Below, piece by piece: positions 16,068-23,711 of a stretch of DNA of 36,139 nucleotides. The DNA is taken from NCBI GenBank assembly GCA_022649055.1, contig JALCNL010000013.1, forward strand, positions 1-36,139, given 5' to 3'. The position numbers and the translations under genes are program-made. This stretch comes from Megasphaera sp. Its GTDB lineage: Bacteria; Bacillota; Negativicutes; Veillonellales; Megasphaeraceae. The notes beneath the pieces are model-generated. The model did no database searches, was not told where the DNA came from, and saw only the letters and a program-made list of their open reading frames with translations. Positions within the stretch are counted from its first letter, which is position 1. Each line of letters opens with the position of its first letter.

Positions 16068-16098
16068 AGTTTAATAGTAATACGAATACGATTCTTAT

Positions 16099-16147
16099 GC
16101 GTTACAAAAGGACAATGTCTAAATTGTCTTTTTGTAACGCGTTTTTT
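16099..16147 (+). terminator. intrinsic terminator of the beta-barrel gene
   Basis: Arms 16099-16116 and 16123-16140 form an 18-bp stem with a single G-T pair and a 6-base loop, followed by GTTTTTTAT. Confidence 0.9.
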
Positions 16148-16212
16148 ATAATAAATTAACTTAAAAAACGATTTTTATCCAATAAAAATAAAGATAATTT
16201 GTATCTATTACG

Positions 16213-16543
16213 CTATTTTTTTGTTTTATTTAAATACAAAATATATTCATCTCCCCATATTTTAAGGACCGACAAAACACTTTTAAATTTCTCTCCTACT
16301 TCACTTAACCGATATTCTACTCGGGGAGGTTCTGTCCGAATAATTAATCCTTCTTTTTCCAGTGTTTTTAATTGACGTGACAACGTTGTGTGTGTTATTT
16401 CTTCAAGCATTCGTCTTTGAAGTTCATTAAAACGAATCGCTCCCTCCTGATAGAAGATATAAAATATACATAGACCACTTTCCAGTTAATACCTTTTGCG
16501 CAGTTACATAAGGGCAACGCCCAAACAATTCCTTCTTTTCCAC
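16213..16543 (-). pseudogene. HxlR-family regulator broken by a one-base frameshift
   Basis: From GTG 16543 (after GGAAAG) the frame encodes 'RCPYVTAQKVLTGKW' and 'SMYILYLLSGG', the N-terminal half of a MarR-like HxlR regulator. It then goes out of frame. The second half continues in another frame with 'AIRFNELQRRMLEEITHTTL', 'SRQLKTLEKEGLIIRTEPPR' and 'VEYRLSEVGEKFKSVL'. Total length is 331 bases, one more than 110 codons. Removing one G from the GGG at 16442-16444 restores a normal protein of 109 residues with an exact LSGGAIRF joint. It is either a recent frameshift or a sequencing error. HxlR proteins control a neighbouring redox or detoxification gene; here the divergent neighbour is also decayed. 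Confidence 0.85.
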
Positions 16544-16665
16544 ACGCGTTTCTTTCCGATACCGGTATCAATAAATATCGTACTTGTGATATTTATTCTG
16601 TGCGTTATAATTATACTTGTTAAATAACAACAAATACAACGGTATCTATGGAAGGAGATTTTAAA

Positions 16666-16967
16666 ATGAATGGAATAATGGAATATCTAAAATCTTGTGG
16701 AACATTTTATCTTGCAACCAGTGATGCCGGACAAGCTCATGTTAGACCATTTGGAGCGGTATGTACAAAAGAACATGGATTCGAGTCGAAGGCAATGTCA
16801 AAGAAGACTTACGCCGAGAAGCTAGAGCCGCTATGATGAATGCCAACAAGGCAGTATTAAGCAGTATGTAAACCGTTGATGATAATTTAATGACTGTGTT
16901 TTATTTTGAACAGGGCATAGCTGCTATTTATTCTTGCACAACAAATCCTAAAATAATTGAATTCTAA
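16666..16967 (+). pseudogene. pyridoxamine 5'-phosphate oxidase-like (flavin) gene with internal deletion and stop
   Basis: ATG 16666 follows AAGGAG and encodes 'MNGIMEYLKSCGTFYLATSD' and 'AHVRPFGAVCTKEHGF', the N-terminus of the FMN-binding split-barrel family. At about 16778-16785 the sequence jumps, out of frame, to 'VEGNVKEDLRREARAAMM', which lies some 35-40 residues further on in family members. A TAA at 16869-16871 then interrupts 'SSM*TVDDN', where Tyr is normal. The end 'AAIYSCTTNPKIIEF' is preserved. Two independent lesions make this a real pseudogene. It is divergent from the broken HxlR gene, a common regulator-flavoprotein pairing. Confidence 0.85.
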
Positions 16968-17112
16968 TGTATGATTGCAAATAAAGAAACCCACCGCATA
17001 TGCAATGCCCTCATAAAGTTAACCCTTCAACTGATTTCTTAGAACTTGATAAACTCTTATAAGATACTGTCACGAAATGATAGACAGTCAATATTACATC
17101 TAAAATAGAGTG

Positions 17113-17270
17113 ATGCCCATGAACGATACAACAAATATAACCTTTTTATATTTAATCGTACTTGTAACACTTTTGCAACAAAAAAAGTAAACCGCCCACC
17201 CTAGGCAAATAAACGGTTTGCTTAAAATTTGACTTATTGGGAACTGACCGTTTATCGGGCAGTCCCTTTT
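17113..17270 (+). other. possible type I toxin-like small peptide locus with structured 3' end
   Basis: ATG 17113 encodes a 25-residue peptide (stop 17188-17190) with a hydrophobic stretch 'FLYLIVLVTLL' and a QQKK end, like small holin-like or TxpA-type membrane toxins. Directly after the stop come AAACCG/CGGTTT arms (17189-17194, 17214-17219). A terminator hairpin follows (17239-17246 with 17260-17266, then TTTT). This layout (AACCGCCC after the stop, then GGGAACTG...CAGTCCC) resembles, from memory, the 3' ends of Firmicute holin-like toxin mRNAs. The ribosome site is weak (AGAGTG) and no clear antisense promoter was found, so it could be a remnant. The rest of 16968-17455 holds no other gene that I can support. 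Confidence 0.4.
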
Positions 17271-17455
17271 GCACCTTGTACAGAAATTGCAATCAGCTAT
17301 TATCACAACCGCGGAATCAAAGAGTTGAGGAGATAGTAATTGTTGCATACCAGGAAGAAAATCGATAAAAGTTATACTGGTTAAATGAAGACAAAAAAAG
17401 AAACCTTACCATAAGTGGTGGCAAAGTTTCAAAATAAAGGTAAAAACAATCCTTT

Positions 17456-17532
17456 GGTGGGATTAGGGAGACTCGAACTCTCGACCTCCACGATGTGAGC
17501 GTGGCGCTCTAACCGGCTGAGCTATAATCCCA
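17456..17532 (-). tRNA. tRNA-Val(CAC)
   Basis: Read on the minus strand, the acceptor GGGATTA (from 17532) pairs with TAATCCC, discriminator A and an encoded CCA end at 17458-17456. The D-arm GCTCAGCCGGTTAGAGC, the anticodon stem CCACG-CTCACAT-CGTGG with anticodon CAC, and the T-loop GTTCGAGTC are all present. 77 bases. It reads GUG. Confidence 0.95.
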
Positions 17533-17546
17533 AGTGTACTTCTCCA

Positions 17547-17574
17547 TTATAACAAGCTGAAAAAAAATTGCAAG
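17547..17574 (-). promoter_or_regulatory. tRNA-Val promoter
   Basis: On the minus strand: TTGCAA (17574-17569), 16 bases, TATAAT (17552-17547), 14 bases before the tRNA 5' end. Confidence 0.7.
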
Positions 17575-17645
17575 CTTCATTTGGTAACGTATGCCAAATG
17601 ATTTTAAATAACAGTATATATACTTTATTTATATAGTTTTAATTA

Positions 17646-17674
17646 TTGACATATGTCATAAATAATCATATAAT
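17646..17674 (+). promoter_or_regulatory. consensus promoter with a 12-bp palindrome over the -35 box (DUF134 operon)
   Basis: TTGACA (17646-17651), 17 bases, TATAAT (17669-17674): a full consensus. TGACATATGTCA (17647-17658) is a perfect palindrome overlapping the -35 box, so a dimeric repressor could shut the promoter. Such a strong promoter would need control. Candidates are the DUF134 protein itself or a Crp/Fnr-type protein. Confidence 0.7.
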
Positions 17675-17705
17675 AATGCCATACCTTAGAAGGGAGGTTT
17701 TTCCT

Positions 17706-18056
17706 ATGCCACGTCCTCAACGTTGCCGCCGTGTTTGTTCTATGCCAAGATCAGGAGAATTTGCTCCTGCTGGAATAGATTGTCCAAATACTGTAGATAC
17801 CGTAATCATGAGTATTGATGAATATGAGGTAATCCGTTTGATTGACTTGGTCGGATTAACGCAAGAACAATGTGCTTTGCAAATTAATGTTGCACGAACA
17901 ACTGTTACCGGTATCTATGACGTTGCCCGCCGTAAAATTGCCGATGCCCTCGTCCATGGAAAACGCCTGCTTATCGAAGGCGGTAATATTGAACTATGTA
18001 AACAAGCCGGCAAATGCTGCAATTCCTGCCATTGCCGTTCTACACAACACATATAA
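17706..18056 (+). CDS. DUF134 (UPF0251) family HTH protein
   Basis: A 116-residue protein. It has a conserved N-terminus 'MPRPQRCRRVC', an acidic linker 'VIMSIDEYEVIRLID' and a sigma70-region-4-like HTH ('LTQEQCALQINVARTTVTGI', about 58-77), and ends in a cysteine cluster 'CKQAGKCCNSCHC'. The family nearly always lies beside Mrp/NBP35 ATPases and NifX/NifB-type proteins, as here, and is presumed to be their regulator, perhaps sensing a metal or Fe-S cluster through its cysteines. ATG 17706 follows GGGAGG. It is 16 bases upstream of the ATPase gene, so the two are one operon. Function not established. Confidence 0.85.
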   Translation: MPRPQRCRRVCSMPRSGEFAPAGIDCPNTVDTVIMSIDEYEVIRLIDLVGLTQEQCALQINVARTTVTGIYDVARRKIADALVHGKRLLIEGGNIELCKQAGKCCNSCHCRSTQHI

Positions 18057-18072
18057 AAAGGAGATTGATAAA

Positions 18073-18903
18073 ATGAGTGAAGAATGTAATCATGAATGTT
18101 CCAGCTGCGGCAGCTCTTGTGACAGTCGTACAAAACCAGAAAGCTTGCAAGTCGCTCCACATATGGGTACTCACGTAAAACACGTTATTGGTATTGTTAG
18201 TGGTAAAGGCGGTGTTGGTAAATCTCTGGTCACCGCCCTATTAGCTGTACAAATGCAACGCAAAGGCTATAAAACAGCGATTTTAGATGCTGATATTACA
18301 GGCCCGTCGATACCTAAAATTTTCGGTATGACCGAAAAAGCTACCGGCGATGAACACGGAATCTTCCCAGTAAATACAAAAAAGGGCATTGAAGTCATGT
18401 CCATCAACCTTTTATTAGAAGATACTTCTTCGCCCGTTGTATGGCGTGGTCCTGTCATTGCCGGCGCCGTAAAACAATTTTGGACAGATATTGTTTGGGG
18501 CGACATCGACTACATGTTTGTAGACATGCCGCCGGGAACGGGTGATGTTCCATTGACCGTTTTCCAATCACTTCCTGTCGATGGTATCTTTGTGGTTACC
18601 TCTCCCCAGGAACTTGTTTCCATGATAGTAGAAAAAGCCCTCAAAATGTCAGAAATGATGCATATTCCCGTATTAGGTCTTATTGAAAACATGAGTTATT
18701 TTGAATGTCCCGATTGTCATACACAGCATGAAATTTTTGGTGCCAGTCATGTTGCAGAAACTGCCGAAAAGTATCAAATTCCTCATTTCATGAAATTACC
18801 AATCGATCCGGAATTTGCAGCTCATTGCGACGCTGGTGACATAGAAAGTTTTAACAAAAATTATTTAGAAGGAACGGCTACATATTTAGAATCTGTTTTT
18901 TGA
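18073..18903 (+). CDS. Mrp/NBP35-type P-loop ATPase, Fe-S cluster carrier
   Basis: A 276-residue SIMIBI ATPase. Four N-terminal cysteines (5, 9, 12, 16: 'CNHECSSCGSSC') may hold a cluster. The deviant Walker A is 'SGKGGVGKS' (43-51), Walker B 'YMFVDMPPGTGD', and a C-terminal CPDC pair is the usual bridging-cluster site of the dimer. Family members load Fe-S clusters onto target proteins. The start is ATG 18073 after AAGGAG; longer in-frame readings run into the DUF134 gene. The adjacent NifX-like gene suggests this carrier serves a specific metallocofactor rather than general Fe-S assembly. Confidence 0.92.
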   Translation: MSEECNHECSSCGSSCDSRTKPESLQVAPHMGTHVKHVIGIVSGKGGVGKSLVTALLAVQMQRKGYKTAILDADITGPSIPKIFGMTEKATGDEHGIFPVNTKKGIEVMSINLLLEDTSSPVVWRGPVIAGAVKQFWTDIVWGDIDYMFVDMPPGTGDVPLTVFQSLPVDGIFVVTSPQELVSMIVEKALKMSEMMHIPVLGLIENMSYFECPDCHTQHEIFGASHVAETAEKYQIPHFMKLPIDPEFAAHCDAGDIESFNKNYLEGTATYLESVF

Positions 18904-18921
18904 TAGTATAGGAGGTATTAT

Positions 18922-19305
18922 ATGAAAATAGCTGTTACTTATGAAAATGGCTCTGTATTCCAACATTTCGGTCATACGGAACAATTTAAGATTTATACGA
19001 TAGAAAATAATGTTATTACTGCCAGCCAAATACTGGGAACCGATGGTGCCGGTCATGAATCATTAGCTGCCTGGTTAAAACAAACCGGTGTAACCACGCT
19101 TATTTGCGGCGGTATTGGCGGCGGTGCTCAACAAGCTCTCACAGCTGCTGGCATTATTTGGTATGGCGGCGTTACGGGTTCTGCCGACGACGCAGTAAAC
19201 GCACTGTTAAAAGGTTCGTTATCGTATGATCCGAATGCTCGCTGCAGTCATCACGATCACGACAAACAGGATAACCACCCTCATCACTGCGGTCATCATC
19301 AATAG
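18922..19305 (+). CDS. NifX/NafY-like dinitrogenase-cofactor family protein with His-rich tail
   Basis: A 127-residue protein of the PF02579 type ('MKIAVTYENGSVFQHFGHTE' at the N-terminus, 'TTLICGGIGGGAQQALTAAG', 'WYGGVTGSADDAVNALL'). The family binds iron-molybdenum precursors or iron-sulfur polymers. The last 20 residues are rich in His and Asp with single cysteines ('CSHHDHDKQDNHPHHC'), a likely metal-binding tail. No nitrogenase genes are seen, so another metallocofactor or iron/thioferrate storage is more likely. GGAGG precedes ATG 18922. Last gene of the DUF134 operon. Confidence 0.88.
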   Translation: MKIAVTYENGSVFQHFGHTEQFKIYTIENNVITASQILGTDGAGHESLAAWLKQTGVTTLICGGIGGGAQQALTAAGIIWYGGVTGSADDAVNALLKGSLSYDPNARCSHHDHDKQDNHPHHCGHHQ

Positions 19306-19370
19306 AAGCACATAAAGAAAGCTATATCCCAAATTGGGTATAGCTTTCTTTATATGCTTCTATTTTTTTT
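19305..19370. terminator. long bidirectional terminator shared by convergent genes
   Basis: A stem from GAAGCA (19305-19310) to TGCTTC (19355-19360) pairs almost throughout, with one mismatch, one bulge and an AAATT loop. It is followed by TATTTTTTTT on the plus strand. Its base touches the stop codon of the NifX-like gene (19303-19305) and that of the HD-GYP gene (19360-19362). Confidence 0.85.
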
Positions 19371-20595
19371 GTACCGCAAAAACATGATCAATCAAATAAT
19401 TAATTTTTTCAGGATCATGGAATAACACCGCCACCAACGAGCCATCAATTTTACCATGCTGCGCCATTCCCTGCATTATTTGTCGCACCGCATCCTGCTC
19501 CATCGTGGCATGATATGGACGTTTCTCCGTAAGTGCCGTAAAAATGTCCGCCACCGCAACAATACGGGATCCTAAAGACAATGACTCTCCCTTGATTCGG
19601 AACGGATAGCCTTTTCCATCTAATGTTTCATGATGATACGCCGCCCACACTGCAACATCTTGAAGGCCTTCAATGTTATGAAGAATATGATACGTATAAT
19701 AGGGGTGCTGCTTAACAATATAAAACTCTGAACTAGTCAATCTATCGGGCTTTTCCAAAATAGTGCGGGAAACCGCTAATTTTCCTATATCATGGAGCAA
19801 TCCCGCAATGCGCATCAACTTTACTTCATCCGCGCAAAACCCTTTTTGACTTGCCAAGTATTCAGAAATAACCGCAACCCTGCGGGAATGACTGCCGGTA
19901 AACGGATCATTCCAATCAACAACGGTTGCCAATATTTCCGCTATATCCATGACATCCTTTAGTGAATAACAAATATCTCCATATCGGCCAACCCGCTTAA
20001 AAAATTCAGGAAACGCATAGGCGTTGACCAAATCAAGCCAAAATCCTTCTGGTTGAGCTATCTGAAGAAATACATCAACCAACTCCGGTTGAAAGTATGT
20101 CCCGCTTTCTTCACGTATACTTTCCAGAATATCCGGGACCTGATCAAAAATAAATCGTTGCGAATCAATCTGTATAGCCACATTATCAGAAAGACAAACA
20201 ATCCGGCTTAGTAGCGGAATTTGTTCTCCTGCCAATCCAGATACATTATTCCCATCCCAACGATCATGATGATATCGAACATACGGAGCCATATCATGAA
20301 ATGCTGCAGAGTTTTTCAGCAGCTTATATCCCGCATACGCATGCGTATATAAATCCGCGCTTTTTCCAACTTGAAGTCCTGCTACTTTTTTCCAGCTGGC
20401 AGCCGCTCCAATATCATAAATAAGGGAAACATGTACCAGCATTTGTCTCTCTTCACGTGTTAACTCCATTTTATCTGCCATATGATCCGCTATCATGGCA
20501 ACTCTCCATTGGTGACTGGATAATCCGCCTGCTGATAATTCTAAGGCTAATGATATACTTTGCAGTAATTGAATAGGGCTAATAAAGAAATCCAT
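19360..20595 (-). CDS. tandem HD-GYP domain protein, first copy degenerate
   Basis: A 411-residue cytoplasmic protein with two HD-type modules. The second (about 220-400) is a full HD-GYP: 'GSHSRRVAVISEYL', 'LLHDIGKLAVSR', 'KQHPYYTYHIL', 'AYHHETLDGKGYPFRIKG' and 'IVAVADIFTALTEKRPYH'. It is expected to hydrolyse c-di-GMP (or cGAMP). The first (about 20-170) keeps 'SSHQWRVAMIADHMA', 'YVRYHHDRWDGNN' and 'SRIVCLSD' but has YD where HD is needed ('LIYDIGAAA'). It is probably inactive and may be regulatory or a ligand sensor. No receiver or membrane segment is seen. AAGGAGG precedes ATG 20595. Confidence 0.9.
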   Translation of the reverse strand: MDFFISPIQLLQSISLALELSAGGLSSHQWRVAMIADHMADKMELTREERQMLVHVSLIYDIGAAASWKKVAGLQVGKSADLYTHAYAGYKLLKNSAAFHDMAPYVRYHHDRWDGNNVSGLAGEQIPLLSRIVCLSDNVAIQIDSQRFIFDQVPDILESIREESGTYFQPELVDVFLQIAQPEGFWLDLVNAYAFPEFFKRVGRYGDICYSLKDVMDIAEILATVVDWNDPFTGSHSRRVAVISEYLASQKGFCADEVKLMRIAGLLHDIGKLAVSRTILEKPDRLTSSEFYIVKQHPYYTYHILHNIEGLQDVAVWAAYHHETLDGKGYPFRIKGESLSLGSRIVAVADIFTALTEKRPYHATMEQDAVRQIMQGMAQHGKIDGSLVAVLFHDPEKINYLIDHVFAVQKK

Positions 20596-20657
20596 AATAA
20601 CCTCCTTTATGAACCAGTGATGCTTATTTTCTATATCAAGGACACCGACATATTATT

Positions 20658-21428
20658 TTATATAATGATAGTCTGCATTTTTTCTGTAAGTGCCTGCAGC
20701 CTCCACGAGCGGGAAACGGGAGAAGTCAATTCTCGCCGCACCAGTTTCCGCATACCGCTTTTGTCTGATTCTTCATACGGCACATGATATATAACCACAT
20801 TTGGCACATGAAGATAGGACAGCCATTGTTTTCCACGGGCGTCCATGTAAGATAGTGGATTGATAAACGCAGCTTTTAACGTTGTATCTTTTAACAATTG
20901 TACCACATTTTTTACCGAATATGTCCAATCCGTATCTGCCATAAAAAGATAACTATACCCTGATGATATAATAATAACTCCATAATGCCGCGCATTATAC
21001 TGCGGTCCTCCCATATGGATTGTTTTAAAAAATATAATCCAGCTGTCTTCAGAAAGCCTATCATAGTATATTTCTTCATCACGTTCTCCTATAGAAAAAA
21101 TTCTGGCCCCCGATCTGCCGGGTACTACAACACCTACATCTTCATATTGATTGGGTGGTTCCGTTACCTTAGGAATATATACATTTTGCACAGTATTATG
21201 CATAAGATAAGTATTAACATAAGCAGCATTAAAATGATCTTCATGCCGATGAGTAAATACCAATGTTCGAATATGCCGGAACATAGATGCAGTTCCCTCC
21301 GCCGCTGCATCCATCTCATGCAGCGGCTCACTGAAAAATTCATTTTTCCCGTATAACCCGTCAATTACTATAGATAATCCCGTATCCCTCAGCCATACCC
21401 CGGCATTGCCTATAAGTGTAACTTTCAT
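20658..21428 (-). CDS. MBL-fold metal-dependent hydrolase (UlaG-like branch)
   Basis: A 256-residue metallo-beta-lactamase-fold protein. The N-terminal 'MKVTLIGNAGVWLRDTGLSI' and the metal motif 'VFTHRHEDHFNAAYV' (HxHxDH with Arg/Glu inserts) are clear, and a later metal ligand lies in 'YLFMADTDWTYS'. The C-terminal His in 'VVIYHVPYEESDKSG' probably completes the site. The substrate is unknown; relatives act on lactones, phosphodiesters or ascorbate phosphate. It lies 62 bases upstream of the HD-GYP gene on the same strand, so co-expression is possible. Confidence 0.75.
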   Translation of the reverse strand: MKVTLIGNAGVWLRDTGLSIVIDGLYGKNEFFSEPLHEMDAAAEGTASMFRHIRTLVFTHRHEDHFNAAYVNTYLMHNTVQNVYIPKVTEPPNQYEDVGVVVPGRSGARIFSIGERDEEIYYDRLSEDSWIIFFKTIHMGGPQYNARHYGVIIISSGYSYLFMADTDWTYSVKNVVQLLKDTTLKAAFINPLSYMDARGKQWLSYLHVPNVVIYHVPYEESDKSGMRKLVRRELTSPVSRSWRLQALTEKMQTIII

Positions 21429-21472
21429 TATTTTTCCCGCCTTTTATTATTATATATATAATTGATATTAAT

Positions 21473-22606
21473 TTATTTGTCATTATACGCTAATTTCATT
21501 TCTACAATCCGCAGTACCTTTTTATCTATCTTATCCCGAGACAATTCTCCGCTGCGATAGGCTTTCAGCAGTCCTTTATAGACTTCTTGTTCATGCTCAT
21601 AATCATGACAAACTAAAATAATATCTGCACCAGCTTTAATTGCCATAACTCCCATTTGAGAAAAAGTATAGTGCTTAGACATCGCCCCCATTTCCATATC
21701 ATCCGTTAAAATAAGTCCTTTATATTTATACTGATTACGTAATATATCAGTCATGATTTTTTCTGATACACATGCCGGATATTGCATATCCAATGCCGGA
21801 AAAGTCATATTAGAAACCATGACAAACATATTTTTATTATCCATATGCTGTATCAAATCTCTGAAGGGTTTTAAATCCTCCTGCTCTAATTGTTCCCGTT
21901 CAGCATCTACACTGCCCCCGTCCATATGAGGATCTATTTCTGCCTTGCCGATACCGGGAAAATGTTTAAGAACGCATAAAATACCTGTTTCTTTGTACCC
22001 CGTACAAGCTTGTTCTGCATAAGTCAAGACCACGTCCGGATTCTCACTATAAGATCGCCCATGAGATAATCCTAAATCCACAACAGGAGAAAAATTGACA
22101 TTTATACCCAATTGTTTTAATTCTTTACCCGTGGTCTCTGCCCATACTTTCGTCTCTAAAAGTTTTCTTTGACCTAATTCTTGTTCACTAGGAACCTCCG
22201 GAAAATGGCTGCGCATCCGCAGTACAGCCCCACCTTCTTGATCAAGAGCAATAAATGGAAAAATCCCACTATTTATACCGATTTTTTCTTGTAAATCTGC
22301 TGTAAGTTTTTTTACCTGATTTTGATTTTGCATATTTCGGTCAAATAAAATAACATTACCAAATTTATATTTAGCCAATGCATGGTCTGTTTTTATATCT
22401 ACCACCGGACCAGTAATACCGATCATCATAAGCTGCCCTATTTTTTGAGTATCACTCATATGTGACACTATCTGCGCTGCTTGTTCATTTATCGTATGAT
22501 GCTGCACTGATGACTGCGCTTCATTTTGTACTTCCTGTTTACAGCCGCTGAAACAGACCGTCATGCTTATCAACACTATACTTGCAATAACTTTATTTAT
22601 TTTCAT
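21473..22606 (-). CDS. nagZ: NagZ-like beta-N-acetylglucosaminidase, GH3 lipoprotein
   Basis: A 377-residue GH3 enzyme with a lipoprotein signal (MKINKVIASIVLISMTVCFSG, Cys22), so it is anchored outside the cytoplasm. GH3/NagZ motifs: 'FIALDQEGGAVLRM', 'LGINVNFSPVVDL', 'CVLKHFPGIGKAEIDPH' (the Asp-His dyad D-P-H is kept, with Ile instead of the His in FPGHG) and the nucleophile region 'GLILTDDMEMGAM'. It should release GlcNAc from peptidoglycan fragments in the periplasm or at the surface. It links to the nagA-murQPG recycling genes 2 kb downstream. It is transcribed from a promoter in 22607-22670 that I could not define clearly. Confidence 0.88.
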   Translation of the reverse strand: MKINKVIASIVLISMTVCFSGCKQEVQNEAQSSVQHHTINEQAAQIVSHMSDTQKIGQLMMIGITGPVVDIKTDHALAKYKFGNVILFDRNMQNQNQVKKLTADLQEKIGINSGIFPFIALDQEGGAVLRMRSHFPEVPSEQELGQRKLLETKVWAETTGKELKQLGINVNFSPVVDLGLSHGRSYSENPDVVLTYAEQACTGYKETGILCVLKHFPGIGKAEIDPHMDGGSVDAEREQLEQEDLKPFRDLIQHMDNKNMFVMVSNMTFPALDMQYPACVSEKIMTDILRNQYKYKGLILTDDMEMGAMSKHYTFSQMGVMAIKAGADIILVCHDYEHEQEVYKGLLKAYRSGELSRDKIDKKVLRIVEMKLAYNDK

Positions 22607-22672
22607 ATATACATCCCCTCCCGCCAGATACGATTATATACTTTACATTATACTAAATTTTTTCTTTTCGGC

Positions 22673-22703
22673 AAAAAAGGGCCGCGCAGAAATGCGACCC
22701 TTT
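22673..22703 (-). terminator. terminator of the beta-hydroxyacid dehydrogenase gene
   Basis: Arms 22676-22685 and 22694-22703 pair with one mismatch (AAAGGGCCGC with GCGACCCTTT). On the minus strand they are followed by more T residues (CCCTTTTTTG). It lies 14 bases after the stop at 22718. Confidence 0.8.
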
Positions 22704-22717
22704 ACGGGGAAACATAT

Positions 22718-23602
22718 TTATTTATTTTCTTTGCCTACTTTAACATTCATTTTTTCTTCAAAATACTTGACCATCGCTGCCTGGTCTTCATTGATATGTC
22801 CATTATCATTCATCCAGTCCATCACCATAAGCACAACATCCGTCATTGGTAAATCAATATCCAGATGATGAGCATAATGCTTTGCATTAATGATATCTTT
22901 GCGATGAACTGCAATCCGCGCGCCTGGTTCATAATCACGGGCAAGCATTTTAGGAACTTTATTTTCATAGGCTGGTCCGCCGGCAAATCCATACCTTGTT
23001 GCTTCAAACGTTGTCTGCAAATCAATACCCGCTTTAGCAGCAAATGCATAGCCTTCAGCAACAGCAACCATATAGGCTCCGGCAATCGTATTATTGACCA
23101 GTTTCGTAACATCTCCGCTGCCTGTTCCTCCCGTATACACAGGAATTCCCATACATTGTAAAAGAGGTTCTACCCGATCATAAATATCTTTATCTCCTCC
23201 TGTCATAATTGCCAGCGTACCATCAATCGCCTTCGGATTTCCCCCGCTTACAGGAGAATCCAACAGTGACATTCCCGCAGCTTTAACCTTTTGGTACATA
23301 TCAATAATAATATTCGGTGCTGTCGAAGATAAATCAATGATAATGTTGCCCGGTTTGCCATATGCAATCGCTTTTTCAATAGAATTGATAATAATAGGAT
23401 GTGTTGGCAGCATCTGCATGATTACATCACAATTTTTGTAAATCTCTGTCTGATCACTGATAGCATGTCCGCCCGCTGCTTCTAATTCATCCAGTCTTTC
23501 TTGGACAACATCAAATCCATACAATTCACAACCTGATTTTTTAATCACATTTTTTGCCATGGGAAGACCCATGACACCTAATCCTAAAAAACCAATTTTC
23601 AT
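22718..23602 (-). CDS. beta-hydroxyacid dehydrogenase (GarR/HIBADH family)
   Basis: A 294-residue NAD(P)-dependent dehydrogenase. It has the Rossmann start 'MKIGFLGLGVMGLPMAKNVI', the substrate-binding 'LLDSPVSGGNPKAIDGTLAI' and the catalytic Lys in 'GSGDVTKLVNNTIAG'. Candidates are 2-hydroxy-3-oxopropionate (tartronate semialdehyde) reductase, 3-hydroxyisobutyrate dehydrogenase or 2-(hydroxymethyl)glutarate dehydrogenase; sequence alone does not separate them. Start ATG 23602 has AAGGAG; an upstream in-frame ATG at 23674 lacks one. It is monocistronic, with its own terminator. Confidence 0.85.
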   Translation of the reverse strand: MKIGFLGLGVMGLPMAKNVIKKSGCELYGFDVVQERLDELEAAGGHAISDQTEIYKNCDVIMQMLPTHPIIINSIEKAIAYGKPGNIIIDLSSTAPNIIIDMYQKVKAAGMSLLDSPVSGGNPKAIDGTLAIMTGGDKDIYDRVEPLLQCMGIPVYTGGTGSGDVTKLVNNTIAGAYMVAVAEGYAFAAKAGIDLQTTFEATRYGFAGGPAYENKVPKMLARDYEPGARIAVHRKDIINAKHYAHHLDIDLPMTDVVLMVMDWMNDNGHINEDQAAMVKYFEEKMNVKVGKENK

Positions 23603-23711
23603 TTTGAACAACTCCTTTTTCCTCTTATAATAATATAAATAAAAAACTATGATCTTATGTGCTTTCCCTGCCACATCAGTGGCTTATACCATTGAATGAA
23701 CTTTTGATGTA

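Noticed and set aside
16968-17112. A further gene between the flavoprotein pseudogene and the small peptide
   Set aside because: All frames contain early stops and no start with a ribosome site was found.
17100-17348. 82-codon minus-strand frame over the possible toxin locus
   Set aside because: It runs through the terminator and stem-loops of the plus strand, has no ribosome site and no family resemblance.
17872-18072. N-terminal extension of the Mrp ATPase into the DUF134 gene
   Set aside because: The extension is out-of-frame reading of DUF134; ATG 18073 has a proper AAGGAG site and the expected cysteine-rich N-terminus.
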